Shown here in pieces: positions 55,720 through 63,851 of a stretch of DNA of 64,000 bases. Positions within the stretch are counted from its first letter, which is position 1. Each line of letters opens with the position of its first letter. The notes under the pieces were generated by a model, which saw only the letters and a program-made list of their open reading frames with translations, was not told the DNA's origin and ran no database searches. The DNA is taken from positions 930,001-994,000 of the forward strand of contig NZ_JADLQN010000001.1 in assembly GCF_015477835.1 (NCBI RefSeq), written 5' to 3'. A program made the position numbers and the translations under genes. The stretch comes from Nocardia higoensis. Lineage in GTDB: Bacteria; Actinomycetota; Actinomycetes; Mycobacteriales; Mycobacteriaceae.

Positions 55720-55745
55720 ACGAATGTGGACACGAGCGCATTCGT
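55720..55745 (+). promoter_or_regulatory. Palindromic candidate operator upstream of the acyl-CoA dehydrogenase gene
   Basis: ACGAATG (55720-55726) and CATTCGT (55739-55745) are perfect 7-nt arms with a 12-nt spacer, ending 29 nt before the ATG. It could bind a TetR-type acyl-CoA-responsive repressor, but none is encoded nearby. Confidence 0.4.
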
Positions 55746-55774
55746 GTCGCACACCACTACCGATGAGGTATGTC

Positions 55775-56986
55775 ATGGACTTCGCATCGTCCGACCAGGC
55801 GCAGCACTATCTCGACCTCTTGAACCGCTTCGTCGACGAGCGCGTCGCGCCCGCCGAACCGATCTATCTCGAGCAGCGCCGCACCCTCGCCGAGCAGGGC
55901 GATCCGCACGCTGTGCCGCCGGTCGTAGAGGAACTCAAGCAAGCCGCGCGCGAGCGAGGGCTGTGGAATCTGTTCCTGCCCGACTCCACCGCACCCGCCC
56001 ACGGCCTGTCGGTACTCGACTACGCGCCCCTGGCCGAACGCAGCGGGTGGTATCCGGACCTGCTGCCCGAGGTGCTCAACTGCAGCGCCCCCGACACCGG
56101 CAATATGGAGCTGCTGCATCTGTTCGCCACCCCCGACCAGCGCGCGCGCTGGCTGGACCCGCTGCTGGCGGGGGAGATCCGCAGCGCCTTCGCGATGACG
56201 GAGCCGGACGTGGCCAGCAGTGACGCCACCAATATCGCCACGTCGATCGTCCGCGACGGCGAGCACTACGTGATCAACGGACGCAAGTGGTGGACCACCG
56301 GAGCGCTGGACCCGCGCTGCGAGGTGTTGATCGTGATGGGCGTGACCGATCAGGAGGCGGCGCCGAGCCGCAGGCAGTCGTTCGTGCTGGTCCCCATCGA
56401 CACGCCCGGCGTGGAAGTGGTGCGCGATCTGAGCGTCTTCGGCTACGCGGAGCGGCAGGGGCACGGTGAGCTCGTCTTCCGGGACGTCCGCGTGCCGGTG
56501 AGCAATCTGCTCGGCGAGGAAGGCGCGGGTTTCGCGATGGCGCAGGCCAGACTCGGGCCCGGGCGGATCCACCACTGCATGCGCGCGATCGGGATGGCCG
56601 AACGGGCGATCGCGTTGATGCGCACCCGCGCCAAGGAGCGGGTCGCGTTCGGCGGGCCGCTGTCGAGCCGGGGCGTGGTGCAGCAGTGGCTGGCCGAATC
56701 CAGGATCTCCGTGGAGCAGGCGCGGCTGCTGGTGTTGAAGACCGCGTGGCTGATCGACAACCACGGATCCCGGGCCGCTCGCACGGAGATCGCCGCGATC
56801 AAGGTCGTGGTGCCGCGGGCGGTGTGCGCGATACTCGACACCGCGATCCAATTGCACGGCGGGGCGGGGGTCGGCCCGGACACCCCGCTGCCGATGCTCT
56901 GGGCGGGAGCGCGCACCCTGCGTATCGCCGACGGGCCCGACGAGGTCCACCTGCGCACGATCGCGCGCGCGGAGTTGAAGCGATGA
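55775..56986 (+). CDS. Acyl-CoA dehydrogenase (ACAD10/11-like)
   Basis: A 403-residue flavoprotein. Family motifs are FAMTEPDVASSDATNI, INGRKWWTTGA, RVPVSNLLGEEGAGFAMAQA and QLHGGAGVGPDTPLP near the C terminus. The sequence type resembles ACAD10/11-like enzymes, which often act with an aminoglycoside-phosphotransferase-like kinase on hydroxy-acyl-CoAs. In accord with this, the stop overlaps by ATGA a following gene that is now a phosphotransferase remnant. ATG 55775 with GAGG 6 nt upstream is preferred. Confidence 0.9.
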   Translation: MDFASSDQAQHYLDLLNRFVDERVAPAEPIYLEQRRTLAEQGDPHAVPPVVEELKQAARERGLWNLFLPDSTAPAHGLSVLDYAPLAERSGWYPDLLPEVLNCSAPDTGNMELLHLFATPDQRARWLDPLLAGEIRSAFAMTEPDVASSDATNIATSIVRDGEHYVINGRKWWTTGALDPRCEVLIVMGVTDQEAAPSRRQSFVLVPIDTPGVEVVRDLSVFGYAERQGHGELVFRDVRVPVSNLLGEEGAGFAMAQARLGPGRIHHCMRAIGMAERAIALMRTRAKERVAFGGPLSSRGVVQQWLAESRISVEQARLLVLKTAWLIDNHGSRAARTEIAAIKVVVPRAVCAILDTAIQLHGGAGVGPDTPLPMLWAGARTLRIADGPDEVHLRTIARAELKR

Positions 56987-57320
56987 CCAAAGGTCCGGAC
57001 GGCTCGCCTCCGGTGGGGCCGGCCGGTGTCGACGAGCGGGCAGCTACCTCGAACGGCAGTTGAAGCGATGGAACCGGCAGCTCACCGCGGGCGGCATCAC
57101 CACCAGGCCGGTGTGGGAAGTCCACGAACTGCTCTCCCGGCACATTCCCGCCGAACGCTGGACCGGCCTGGTGCACGGCGACTTCCGCCCGGGCAATCCG
57201 CTGATCAGCGGCGACGGACAGGTACAGGCCGTCTCGCCGATATCGACGACCTCTCCCGGCGGCCGGCACAGCCGGCCGACATGGCACGCGCGGTCCTCAC
57301 CGGTAGAGCGGCGCACCGAC
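56983..57320 (+). pseudogene. Remnant of an APH-family kinase gene coupled to the acyl-CoA dehydrogenase
   Basis: It starts with ATG 56983 overlapping the upstream stop. After about 20 codons the frame changes, and SYLERQLKRWNRQLTAGGI, WEVHELLSRHIP and the catalytic loop GLVHGDFRPGN appear, typical of ACAD-associated phosphotransferases. The N-terminal lobe is deleted, and the segment after the catalytic loop falls apart into other frames by about 57250. The gene is not functional. The end coordinate is approximate. Confidence 0.7.
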
Positions 57321-57343
57321 AGGCCCGCGGGTGCGATGAATGC

Positions 57344-58138
57344 TCAGCCACCTGTCAAGTCGACCGGGCGTCCGTTCAGTGGCTGGGCGGGGCGGTTGTT
57401 GTGCGGGAACAGCGCTCGAAACCGGGCGACTTCGTCCGCGCCGACCGTGACCCGGTTCCGCAGTACCGTCCAGGCGACGCCTTCGGTGCACGGGGGAGTG
57501 GTGAGTGAGCCCGTGTATCGGAACTGAGTGAGATCAGCGGGCAGGAAGGTGCGCAGATCCACCGGGCCGAGGGCGCGTGTGTCGCCCGTGTGCGGCAGAT
57601 CGGTCAGGACCGAGGTGAACGGCGAGTGCTGCCCCACGGCCAGCAGTACGGCGAGAACGGCCAGACCGCCGGTGGCGTCACTGTGGACCAGGTGCAGTTC
57701 CATATCCGCGAACGCCCCGTCGACGGTGTGTTCGCTCGGCGCATGGAAATGGAACTGGGACAATGCGAATTCGCGCCCGCCGATGACGATCCGCTGCTTG
57801 CTGTCCGCGGGGAGGTTCGCCTGCACGGTGTGTCCGGTATTGACGAGTTCGAGGGCGGAGACGGGACCGTAGACGATGTCGATGTGCTCGGCTGTGTCGA
57901 CCGGGGTGTGATCGGCGAGGTCGATCGGAGACTGTGTGGTGCCGCGTCCGCACACGGCGTAGCCTCGGTCGATCTCGGCCCAGTGGTCGGGCCCTTCGGC
58001 TTCGTAGTCCCAGTGCGGCGGGCTCGCTTCGTCAGCCTGGTTGGGTGGGAGTCCGCAGCCGGTCAAGGCGAGCAGCGCCGCCGCGGCGAGCAGTCGACGG
58101 CGGCCGATCACCACGCGAGAGGACGAAGGGGTCGGCAC
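57344..58138 (-). CDS. Alpha-class carbonic anhydrase lipoprotein
   Basis: A 264-residue exported enzyme. The N terminus has VVIGRRRLLAAAALLALTGCG, a lipobox with Cys for lipid attachment. The catalytic domain has GTTQSPIDL, the zinc ligands in SQFHFHAPSEH and MELHLVHSD, and SLTTPPCTEGVAW. These fit full alpha-CA activity (CO2 hydration) on the outer face of the membrane. GTG 58138 is chosen because AAGGAG lies 7 nt upstream. The frame stays open to 58243. It faces the decayed kinase gene. Confidence 0.93.
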   Translation of the reverse strand: MPTPSSSRVVIGRRRLLAAAALLALTGCGLPPNQADEASPPHWDYEAEGPDHWAEIDRGYAVCGRGTTQSPIDLADHTPVDTAEHIDIVYGPVSALELVNTGHTVQANLPADSKQRIVIGGREFALSQFHFHAPSEHTVDGAFADMELHLVHSDATGGLAVLAVLLAVGQHSPFTSVLTDLPHTGDTRALGPVDLRTFLPADLTQFRYTGSLTTPPCTEGVAWTVLRNRVTVGADEVARFRALFPHNNRPAQPLNGRPVDLTGG

Positions 58139-58704
58139 CGGATAACTCCTTGCGGGTGACGCGAACAGCCGCACCGCCGGGAATCTCGCGCACACACGAC
58201 TGTCACGTCCGCACCGCGCAGGGCGAGCAACAGTGCTGTCCACGAAACGCGTGATGTTCGTGAACAGAGCTATGGCAATGCAGTTGGTTGTCTGACGCCT
58301 TCCGACCCTACGCCGCGGGCTCCGGCGTTGTCAGGTGAGGACGGCGGCGATCTGCATCACAGGAATCCGTGGCACCCCAGCTCCCGGCAAGCCGGATCGC
58401 TGTCACCCATCCGTGCGAATGTACGCGCGGCAACAATTCGGCACCGAGAAAGCTCCGCACGGTGCCGCACGGTGCCCGGCGGGAATGGCGAGGACACGAG
58501 GAGTCCGCACGAGTTCGGCCACATCGGCGCGCCACAGCCGGCGGTTTTGTCGCGTCGGGCAACCCCCACCTTGCGATGTCGACTCGCCTTCCGTTCGTTA
58601 CGGTCTCGTCTCGCATGTCGTGCTAGCTTTGCTCACCGAAGCGATCTGTTCCAGCTGTGAATCGGCAATTGTGGAGAACTCATCCCCTCCTGGAGGTCGA
58701 GATC
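58139..58704. other. Long intergenic region without a supported gene
   Basis: About 566 bases between the divergent carbonic anhydrase and lipase genes. The open frames here are short, lack binding sites and show no recognisable family. A short tandem copy of GCACGGTGCC near 58456 is the only structure noticed. The promoters of both genes should lie here. Confidence 0.45.
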
Positions 58705-59907
58705 GTGACTCGTCCCTTTCGTCGTTTTCTGGGTGCGCTCGGCGGTGTGGCATGCGCCCTGCTGGTGACGACACCGGCAACCGCTGAACCGATTTATCCG
58801 TTCCCGGATCCCGACCCGTTCTACGCCGCCCCCGCCGATCTGGCGGCGCACCGACCGGGCGATGTGCTCGACGTGCGGGTTTTGCCACCGTCGATCTTCT
58901 TCCCCGGCGCAACCGTCCGGCTGGTCAAGTTCCGTTCCACCAATTCACACGGCGCACCGATCGCGGCGACCACCACCATCGCCACTCCCGCGGGCCACCG
59001 CCCCGGCGCACCGCTGCTGTCTTATCAGCATTTCATCAATTCACTCGGCACCGGGTGCGCGATAACGCGCCAGCTCTACAGCGCCGACCCCAATCTGTCG
59101 ATCATCCTGCCTGCCTTGGGCATGATGGTGCAGCAGGGCTGGAGTGTGTCGCTGCCGGATCATCTCGGCCCGCAGTTCGCCCTCGGAGCCGGGCGTTTGG
59201 GTGGACAGATCACGCTGGACGGCGTCCGGGCGGCGAAACAACTGCCCGAACTCGCCGTCGCGGACAGCCCGGCGGTGCTGGCCGGCTATTCCGGTGGTGG
59301 CCTCCCGACAGCATGGGCGGCCGCACTGCAGCCGTCCTACGCACCCGAGTTGCGGCTCGAGGGCGCGGCCATCGGCGGGGCCCCGTTCAACCTGGTTTCG
59401 ATGGCGAAGGGCCTGGGCGACAATCCCCACCCGGCGTTCGGGCTGGCGATGGCGACGGTCATCGGCCTCGAGCGCGAATACCCGGACCGGATGCGGGTCA
59501 GTTCGAATCTCAATCAGCGTGGTCTGGCGATGCGTAACGCGATGGCCAACAGCTGCACCAACGACATCATCGCCATCGGCGCCGGTGCCAACGCGCACGC
59601 GCTCGCCACAGGTCCCGCTGTCTTCGACCAGCCCGATGCCTGGGGTGTGGCGGCGGAGAACAGCGTGGAACTCTACGGCCGCGCTCCGGAAATTCCGATC
59701 TTCGAATGGCATTCGCCGACCGATCCGCTGATCCCGCTCAACGCCATCGACAACACCAACCGCCAGTGGTGCGCCGCCGGCGTGCGATTGCAGACGCAGT
59801 TGGTCCCCTCGTTCGACCATTTGTCCGCGGCGGTGGCCGGCGCGCCCGCGATGCTGGGGTGGCTCGAGGGCCGGGTGCGCGGCGAGCCCGCGCCCGTCAC
59901 CTGCTGA
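58705..59907 (+). CDS. Secreted LIP-family lipase
   Basis: A 400-residue exported alpha/beta-hydrolase of the secretory lipase (LIP, PF03583-type) family. The signal peptide ends near TTPATAEP. The catalytic Ser is in VLAGYSGGGLPTAWAA, Asp in EWHSPTDPLIP, and His in VPSFDHLSAAV. YPFPDPDPFYAAP is the family start found in mycobacterial and nocardial lipases. It would cleave triacylglycerols or fatty esters outside the cell. GTG 58705 with GGAGG 8 nt upstream is preferred. Confidence 0.93.
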   Translation: MTRPFRRFLGALGGVACALLVTTPATAEPIYPFPDPDPFYAAPADLAAHRPGDVLDVRVLPPSIFFPGATVRLVKFRSTNSHGAPIAATTTIATPAGHRPGAPLLSYQHFINSLGTGCAITRQLYSADPNLSIILPALGMMVQQGWSVSLPDHLGPQFALGAGRLGGQITLDGVRAAKQLPELAVADSPAVLAGYSGGGLPTAWAAALQPSYAPELRLEGAAIGGAPFNLVSMAKGLGDNPHPAFGLAMATVIGLEREYPDRMRVSSNLNQRGLAMRNAMANSCTNDIIAIGAGANAHALATGPAVFDQPDAWGVAAENSVELYGRAPEIPIFEWHSPTDPLIPLNAIDNTNRQWCAAGVRLQTQLVPSFDHLSAAVAGAPAMLGWLEGRVRGEPAPVTC

Positions 59908-60044
59908 GTCACAGGGACGAGAGCTTCGCCGAAGCCGACGACCTCACCGGAATCCGGTGTACCCGGCCGAACATGGGGTCGTCGGCTCGGTGACGTTCCG
60001 GTGAGCAGCGATGAGTTCGCGGCGCGCGGGAGGTCTACCCGGTT

Positions 60045-60596
60045 ATGAGGAAACTGATCTACGGGTTCAGCGTGTCCCTCGACGGCTACATCAACGACCG
60101 CGACGGCACCATCGACTGGACCGACCCGGACGAGGAACTGCACCAGTTCCACAACGACAGGTACCGCGACATCGAGATCTCGCTGCACGGCCGCCGACTG
60201 TACGAGCTGATGGCCGACTACTGGCCGCAGGTGCCCGATGACGCACCGGGCATCGAACGCGAGTTCAGCGCGCTCTGGACGGAGAAGCCCAAGGTCGTCT
60301 TCTCCCGGACGCTCACCGAGGTCCAGTGGAACAGCAGACTGGTCAGCGAGAACGCGGTGGAGGAGGTCCGCAGGCTCAAGGCCGGAGGTGACGGCGTCAT
60401 GGAGGTCGGTGGCGCGAGCCTCGCGGCCTCGCTGATGCCACACGGGCTCATCGACGAGTATCAGGTGTTCGTCTTGCCCGTGATCCTCGGCGGCGGCACA
60501 CCGATGTTCCCCGCACTGGACAAACGCATCCGGCTCCGATCGGCCGAGACGCGACACTTCGACACCGCCGTGATGATGCGCTACCTCGTCGACTGA
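60045..60596 (+). CDS. Dihydrofolate reductase-like (RibD C-terminal) family protein
   Basis: A 183-residue protein of the RibD_C/DHFR-like family. It has the NADPH-type sheet start RKLIYGFSVSLDGYINDRDG, then the LHGRRLYELMADYWP segment, VVFSRTLTEVQWNSRLV, and the GGASLAASLMPHGLIDEYQV end typical of this family. Substrate unknown; most members are reductases of small heterocycles. GGGAGG lies 10 nt before the ATG. Confidence 0.9.
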   Translation: MRKLIYGFSVSLDGYINDRDGTIDWTDPDEELHQFHNDRYRDIEISLHGRRLYELMADYWPQVPDDAPGIEREFSALWTEKPKVVFSRTLTEVQWNSRLVSENAVEEVRRLKAGGDGVMEVGGASLAASLMPHGLIDEYQVFVLPVILGGGTPMFPALDKRIRLRSAETRHFDTAVMMRYLVD

Positions 60597-60686
60597 GGTC
60601 CGTTCAACCGCAGCAGCCCGCGTGCGAACGAGACCGTACCCAGGTGCCGGTGCAATGCGACGACCAATCGGATGTCACGCCGTCTG

Positions 60687-62069
60687 TCAGTCCGCAACGC
60701 ACCGGGCGGCGGCCGATGCGATTGCCGTGAGCTGCGCCTCGAGGGCAGGGAAGTCGAAGGTCACCGTACTGGAGCGGAACTCCCGTCCGAGGCTGTAGAG
60801 GAGTTCCATCCATTCCCAGCTCCCGGCGATCTCCACATCGATCGGAGCGAGCTTCGCGCCGATCGCCGGTCCGGCCTTGTGCCGCAGGACGCGCAGACGC
60901 CATTGGCCGATGAAGCGCCGGAAGCGGTCCAGCGCCGTAACCGCCTGCCCAGTCAGTTGCGCGACCGTCGACAGTTGCGCATTCACCTCGTGCATCTGGT
61001 CGGCCATTCCGGACAGCCCGACGGCGGTCGCGTCGCACAGCACAGGCACAGCGTTCAGAGTGTGCGCGGGGGCCGTGCTGTCGACTACCTCGGCCGCGAA
61101 GGCCGCCACCATACTGTTGTACAAGGAAGCCAGCGAGATTCGGAACCGGAGCTCGGTCACCGCCGCGCGCAATCGATCCAGTTCGGGCCGCAATGTCTGG
61201 AGTGCGGCGACCGCTTCGCGCATGGGTTCGCCCATCACCGCAGCGATATTGCGCAATCCCGGATGCTCGTCGGCGACCTGCGCGGAGGCGTCCCTGGCCG
61301 CGGTGACGGATCGATCGATGCGCCGGGTGATGTCGCTGACCTGCGCGGCGGCGGTCATGAGTCGGTCGCACAACTCCTGGTATCCGCCCAATCGCCCGAC
61401 CATCTGCTCGAGCCTCTCGTCCACCAGCGCGGTGCCCGAGAGCACGGCAGCGATGGGCCCCGTCGCGTAGGGCCGCGCCGACGTGGCCGACATGAGGTTC
61501 CCACGGGCGGTGATCTCCGCGGGCAGCGCTTCATGCATGAACTCGTCGTACGATTGGAATCCGTAGTGGTGCAGCGCTTCCTCGAGTCGGAGCACGCCAC
61601 TCGCGGCCACACCGCGGCGGTCGCTGCCCGCCGCACTCGATGCCCGCTCCGCGATTCGCGCCTGGGTGTAGCTCTCCTCGGCGACATCGAAGTATCGGCT
61701 GCACGGTGCGAGGCGAACCGAGACGTAGCCGCCGGGCACGGGGCTCATCGCCGCGAACACCCAATAGGCCGTGCCGGCCCTGGCCTGGTTTCGCACGAAC
61801 GCCCCGACCGGCTTGCCCACGGCGAGCCGGTCCCACATCAGCCGGAACATTCCGGCAGGCATATCGCGGTGGCGGACGATATTGTGCGGCTGTCCGGTCA
61901 TCTCCTCGAGCGCATAACCCGATACCCGAGTGAAGACGGAATTTCCCAGGCCGATCACACCGCGTCGGTCGGTGGTGGAGAAGAACAGTTCTGTCGGCCC
62001 CAAGGTCAGACCGTCGACATCGATCGGCGAAACCTGGTCATCCGCGACATTCTTTGCATAGGTAAGCAC
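60687..62069 (-). CDS. Aer-like PAS sensor protein without MCP signalling domain
   Basis: A 460-residue soluble protein. The PAS domain (25-125) has the Aer hallmark GQPHNIVRHRDMPAGMFRLM, seen in FAD-binding aerotaxis sensors. The remaining 330 residues are mostly helical (RLEEALHHYGFQSYDEFMHE, VSDITRRIDRSVTAARDASA), without the methyl-accepting signalling tip. The partner is unknown. GTG 62069 follows a -10 (TACCAT) by 6 nt, so the mRNA is probably leaderless. Confidence 0.82.
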   Translation of the reverse strand: MLTYAKNVADDQVSPIDVDGLTLGPTELFFSTTDRRGVIGLGNSVFTRVSGYALEEMTGQPHNIVRHRDMPAGMFRLMWDRLAVGKPVGAFVRNQARAGTAYWVFAAMSPVPGGYVSVRLAPCSRYFDVAEESYTQARIAERASSAAGSDRRGVAASGVLRLEEALHHYGFQSYDEFMHEALPAEITARGNLMSATSARPYATGPIAAVLSGTALVDERLEQMVGRLGGYQELCDRLMTAAAQVSDITRRIDRSVTAARDASAQVADEHPGLRNIAAVMGEPMREAVAALQTLRPELDRLRAAVTELRFRISLASLYNSMVAAFAAEVVDSTAPAHTLNAVPVLCDATAVGLSGMADQMHEVNAQLSTVAQLTGQAVTALDRFRRFIGQWRLRVLRHKAGPAIGAKLAPIDVEIAGSWEWMELLYSLGREFRSSTVTFDFPALEAQLTAIASAAARCVAD

Positions 62070-62377
62070 CCGGCAATGGTAGGGCTACGACGATGAGGGT
62101 CGCCGATGAGGCAGGCGAAGCATTACCGCAGTGGTGACGAATAATGTTCGGAACAGCAAATATTCGACTGGATCCAGAGCCGTTCGATACCTGTCGCGGG
62201 GACCTGGGTCATCCGAATCGGGGACCCGAGTCCTATTCGGCCGGATATCAGCTATCGAGAACATGCCGAGGGAGTCCGGCGTGCGGATCACGTATTCCGG
62301 CGGCGAACCGGCGCCGCTACGATCGCCGGGATCGCGACGAAATCCGATCCGTCACCGCTTCGCCCACAGGAGGTTCC
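62070..62377. other. Intergenic region between divergent PAS and VOC genes
   Basis: About 308 bases with no supported gene. The leaderless promoter of the PAS gene (-10 TACCAT, minus strand, 62081-62076) lies at the left edge. No clear operator was found; the VOC gene has only an AGGAGG site at its start. Confidence 0.45.
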
Positions 62378-62731
62378 ATGAGCCAGCACGAAGTCAAGAT
62401 GATCATCCTGTCGACCGACGATCTCGATGCATCGATCCGGTTCTACAGTGAAACCCTGGGCATGCCGCTGAAGTTCCGCGACGGCGCCCACTTCGCCGCT
62501 CTCGACGGCGGCCCGATCACCCTCGCTCTCGCGACCGCGGTCGACCACCCCATCCCCGGCCAGGTCGTCGTCGGTATCAAGACCGCCGATGTCGACGCGG
62601 CGGCGAAGGCGATCGAGGCCGCCGGTGGCGGCATCGTGAAGGGACCCTACGACGACGCGCACGAGCGCCGTGCCGTGGTCTTCGACGACAAGGGCAACGG
62701 CTTGGTCTTCTACAGTCCGCTGGCCAGGTAG
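62378..62731 (+). CDS. VOC (glyoxalase/bleomycin-resistance) family protein
   Basis: A 117-residue single-module VOC protein. It has the beta-alpha-beta start KMIILSTDDLDASIRFYSET and the second half GQVVVGIKTADVDAAAKAIE, ending RRAVVFDDKGNGLVFYSP. Candidate metal ligands such as the N-terminal His/Glu are partly missing (Ile and Ser occur in place), so enzymatic function is unclear. AGGAGG lies 5 nt upstream of the ATG. Two hairpins follow. Confidence 0.88.
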   Translation: MSQHEVKMIILSTDDLDASIRFYSETLGMPLKFRDGAHFAALDGGPITLALATAVDHPIPGQVVVGIKTADVDAAAKAIEAAGGGIVKGPYDDAHERRAVVFDDKGNGLVFYSPLAR

Positions 62732-62743
62732 GACTCCGGCACC

Positions 62744-62766
62744 CACGTCACCTCCGTGGTGACGTG
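62744..62766 (+). terminator. Hairpin terminator after the VOC gene
   Basis: CACGTCACC (62744-62752) and GGTGACGTG (62758-62766) form a perfect 9-bp stem with a 5-nt loop, 12 nt past the stop. Confidence 0.65.
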
Positions 62767-62780
62767 AGCAGCGCGTAAGT

Positions 62781-62824
62781 CTGCGTAGTCGGCGGATCGC
62801 AATTGAGGTAGCCGACTACCGCAG
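62781..62824 (+). terminator. Second, larger hairpin after the VOC gene
   Basis: Arms 62781-62793 and 62811-62824 pair over 13 positions with one bulged base. It may reinforce termination or be an operator for the next gene at 62977. Confidence 0.45.
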
Positions 62825-62976
62825 TGCGGCGTCCCGGCCTCGATGAGTATCAGGGATGTCCGGGAGGACCCGGACGAACCAGATTCGAGAGCCTGCCACG
62901 TGAGACCGGGGCGCTCAGCGATTCCCGCGATCTCGCCGAATCAGGCGTGCAGCGACATCGCAGAGGATGAACAATC

Positions 62977-63776
62977 ATGAATCCGAATACGACGATCATG
63001 TTCTACAACGGGCAGACGGGTGCGGCCGGAACCGGTGTGCTGTCCCGCGGCCACTGGACACACCGCGACACCGTGACCGCGATCCCGGCGGGCTACACCC
63101 ACGCCGCGGCCAGCCGAGACACCCTCCTGTTCTACAAGAAGGGCACCGGCGAGTGGGAGTCGGGCACCTTCACCGACGGGCTGTACGCGCGTCGCGAGTC
63201 GGGCAACGCATTCTCGGCGGACTGGTCACATGTCGAGGCGACCGCCGATACCGTGCTGTTCTACGACGAGAACACCGGGCACGCGGCGTCGGGACACCTC
63301 ACCGGCGGCGTCTACCGGGAAGTGCGCGGATACGACGACTTCAGCCTCGGCTGGGCCGGCATCGCCGGATCCGCCGACACCATGGCCTTCGCCAAGAACG
63401 TCGGCACGGCGATCTGCCCAACTACATCCTGGCCTTCGGCTCGCTCACCGATGGCACCTACTCCCACCGCGGTGAGATCGGCGATGCGGTCGGCACCGAC
63501 CTGACCGCGACCACGGATTCGCTGCTGTTGCGGGAGACCTCACCGTCCAGCGACAGCTACCAGATCGCGAAGATGATCGGTGGCACCATCGGCCCCGTCC
63601 ACGACAACGGCACCTCCGGCCACTGGGACCGGATCGGCCGGACGGCCGACAGCCTGTTCTTCTACAAGAACGACGGCACCGCGTGGACATCGACCTTCAG
63701 CGGCGGCAGTTACGCCAATGTCGGCCCGCTGCCTCAGGTTTCCTCGGGCTGGTCGATCATCGAAGGTGGCGTATGA
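62977..63776 (+). pseudogene. Frameshifted repeat protein (propeller or lectin-like)
   Basis: The first frame (62977 to about 63415) has repeats of about 46-48 residues: TIMFYNGQTGAAGTGVL, DTLLFYKKGTGEWESGTF and DTVLFYDENTGHAASGHL, then DTMAFAKNVGTA. The homologous sequence continues in a different frame as DLPNYILAFGSLTDGTYSHR and DSLFFYKNDGTAWTSTF, ending with TGA at 63776. One base seems lost in the G run at about 63405-63412 (GGCACGGCGATC where GGCACGGGCGATC would restore reading). The repeats suggest a tectonin- or tachylectin-like beta-propeller. The gene could be a real pseudogene, phase-variable, or a sequencing error. Confidence 0.7.
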
Positions 63777-63815
63777 CGCCGTCGGCACATCGTGACTTTT
63801 CGACCGGGCGCCGTC

Positions 63816-63851
63816 GAGCCGCGGCGCCCCGTCAAGCGGGTGCCGCGGCTC
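63816..63851. terminator. Bidirectional hairpin between convergent genes
   Basis: GAGCCGCGGC (63816-63825) and GCCGCGGCTC (63842-63851) are perfectly complementary, and the stem can extend inward with GCC pairs and one G-U. It spans the stop of the leftward gene (63832). Confidence 0.6.

Noticed and set aside
58308..58787. Several 70-150 codon frames on both strands in the gap before the lipase gene
   Set aside because: They overlap each other, have no binding sites or recognisable domains, and look like random GC-rich frames.
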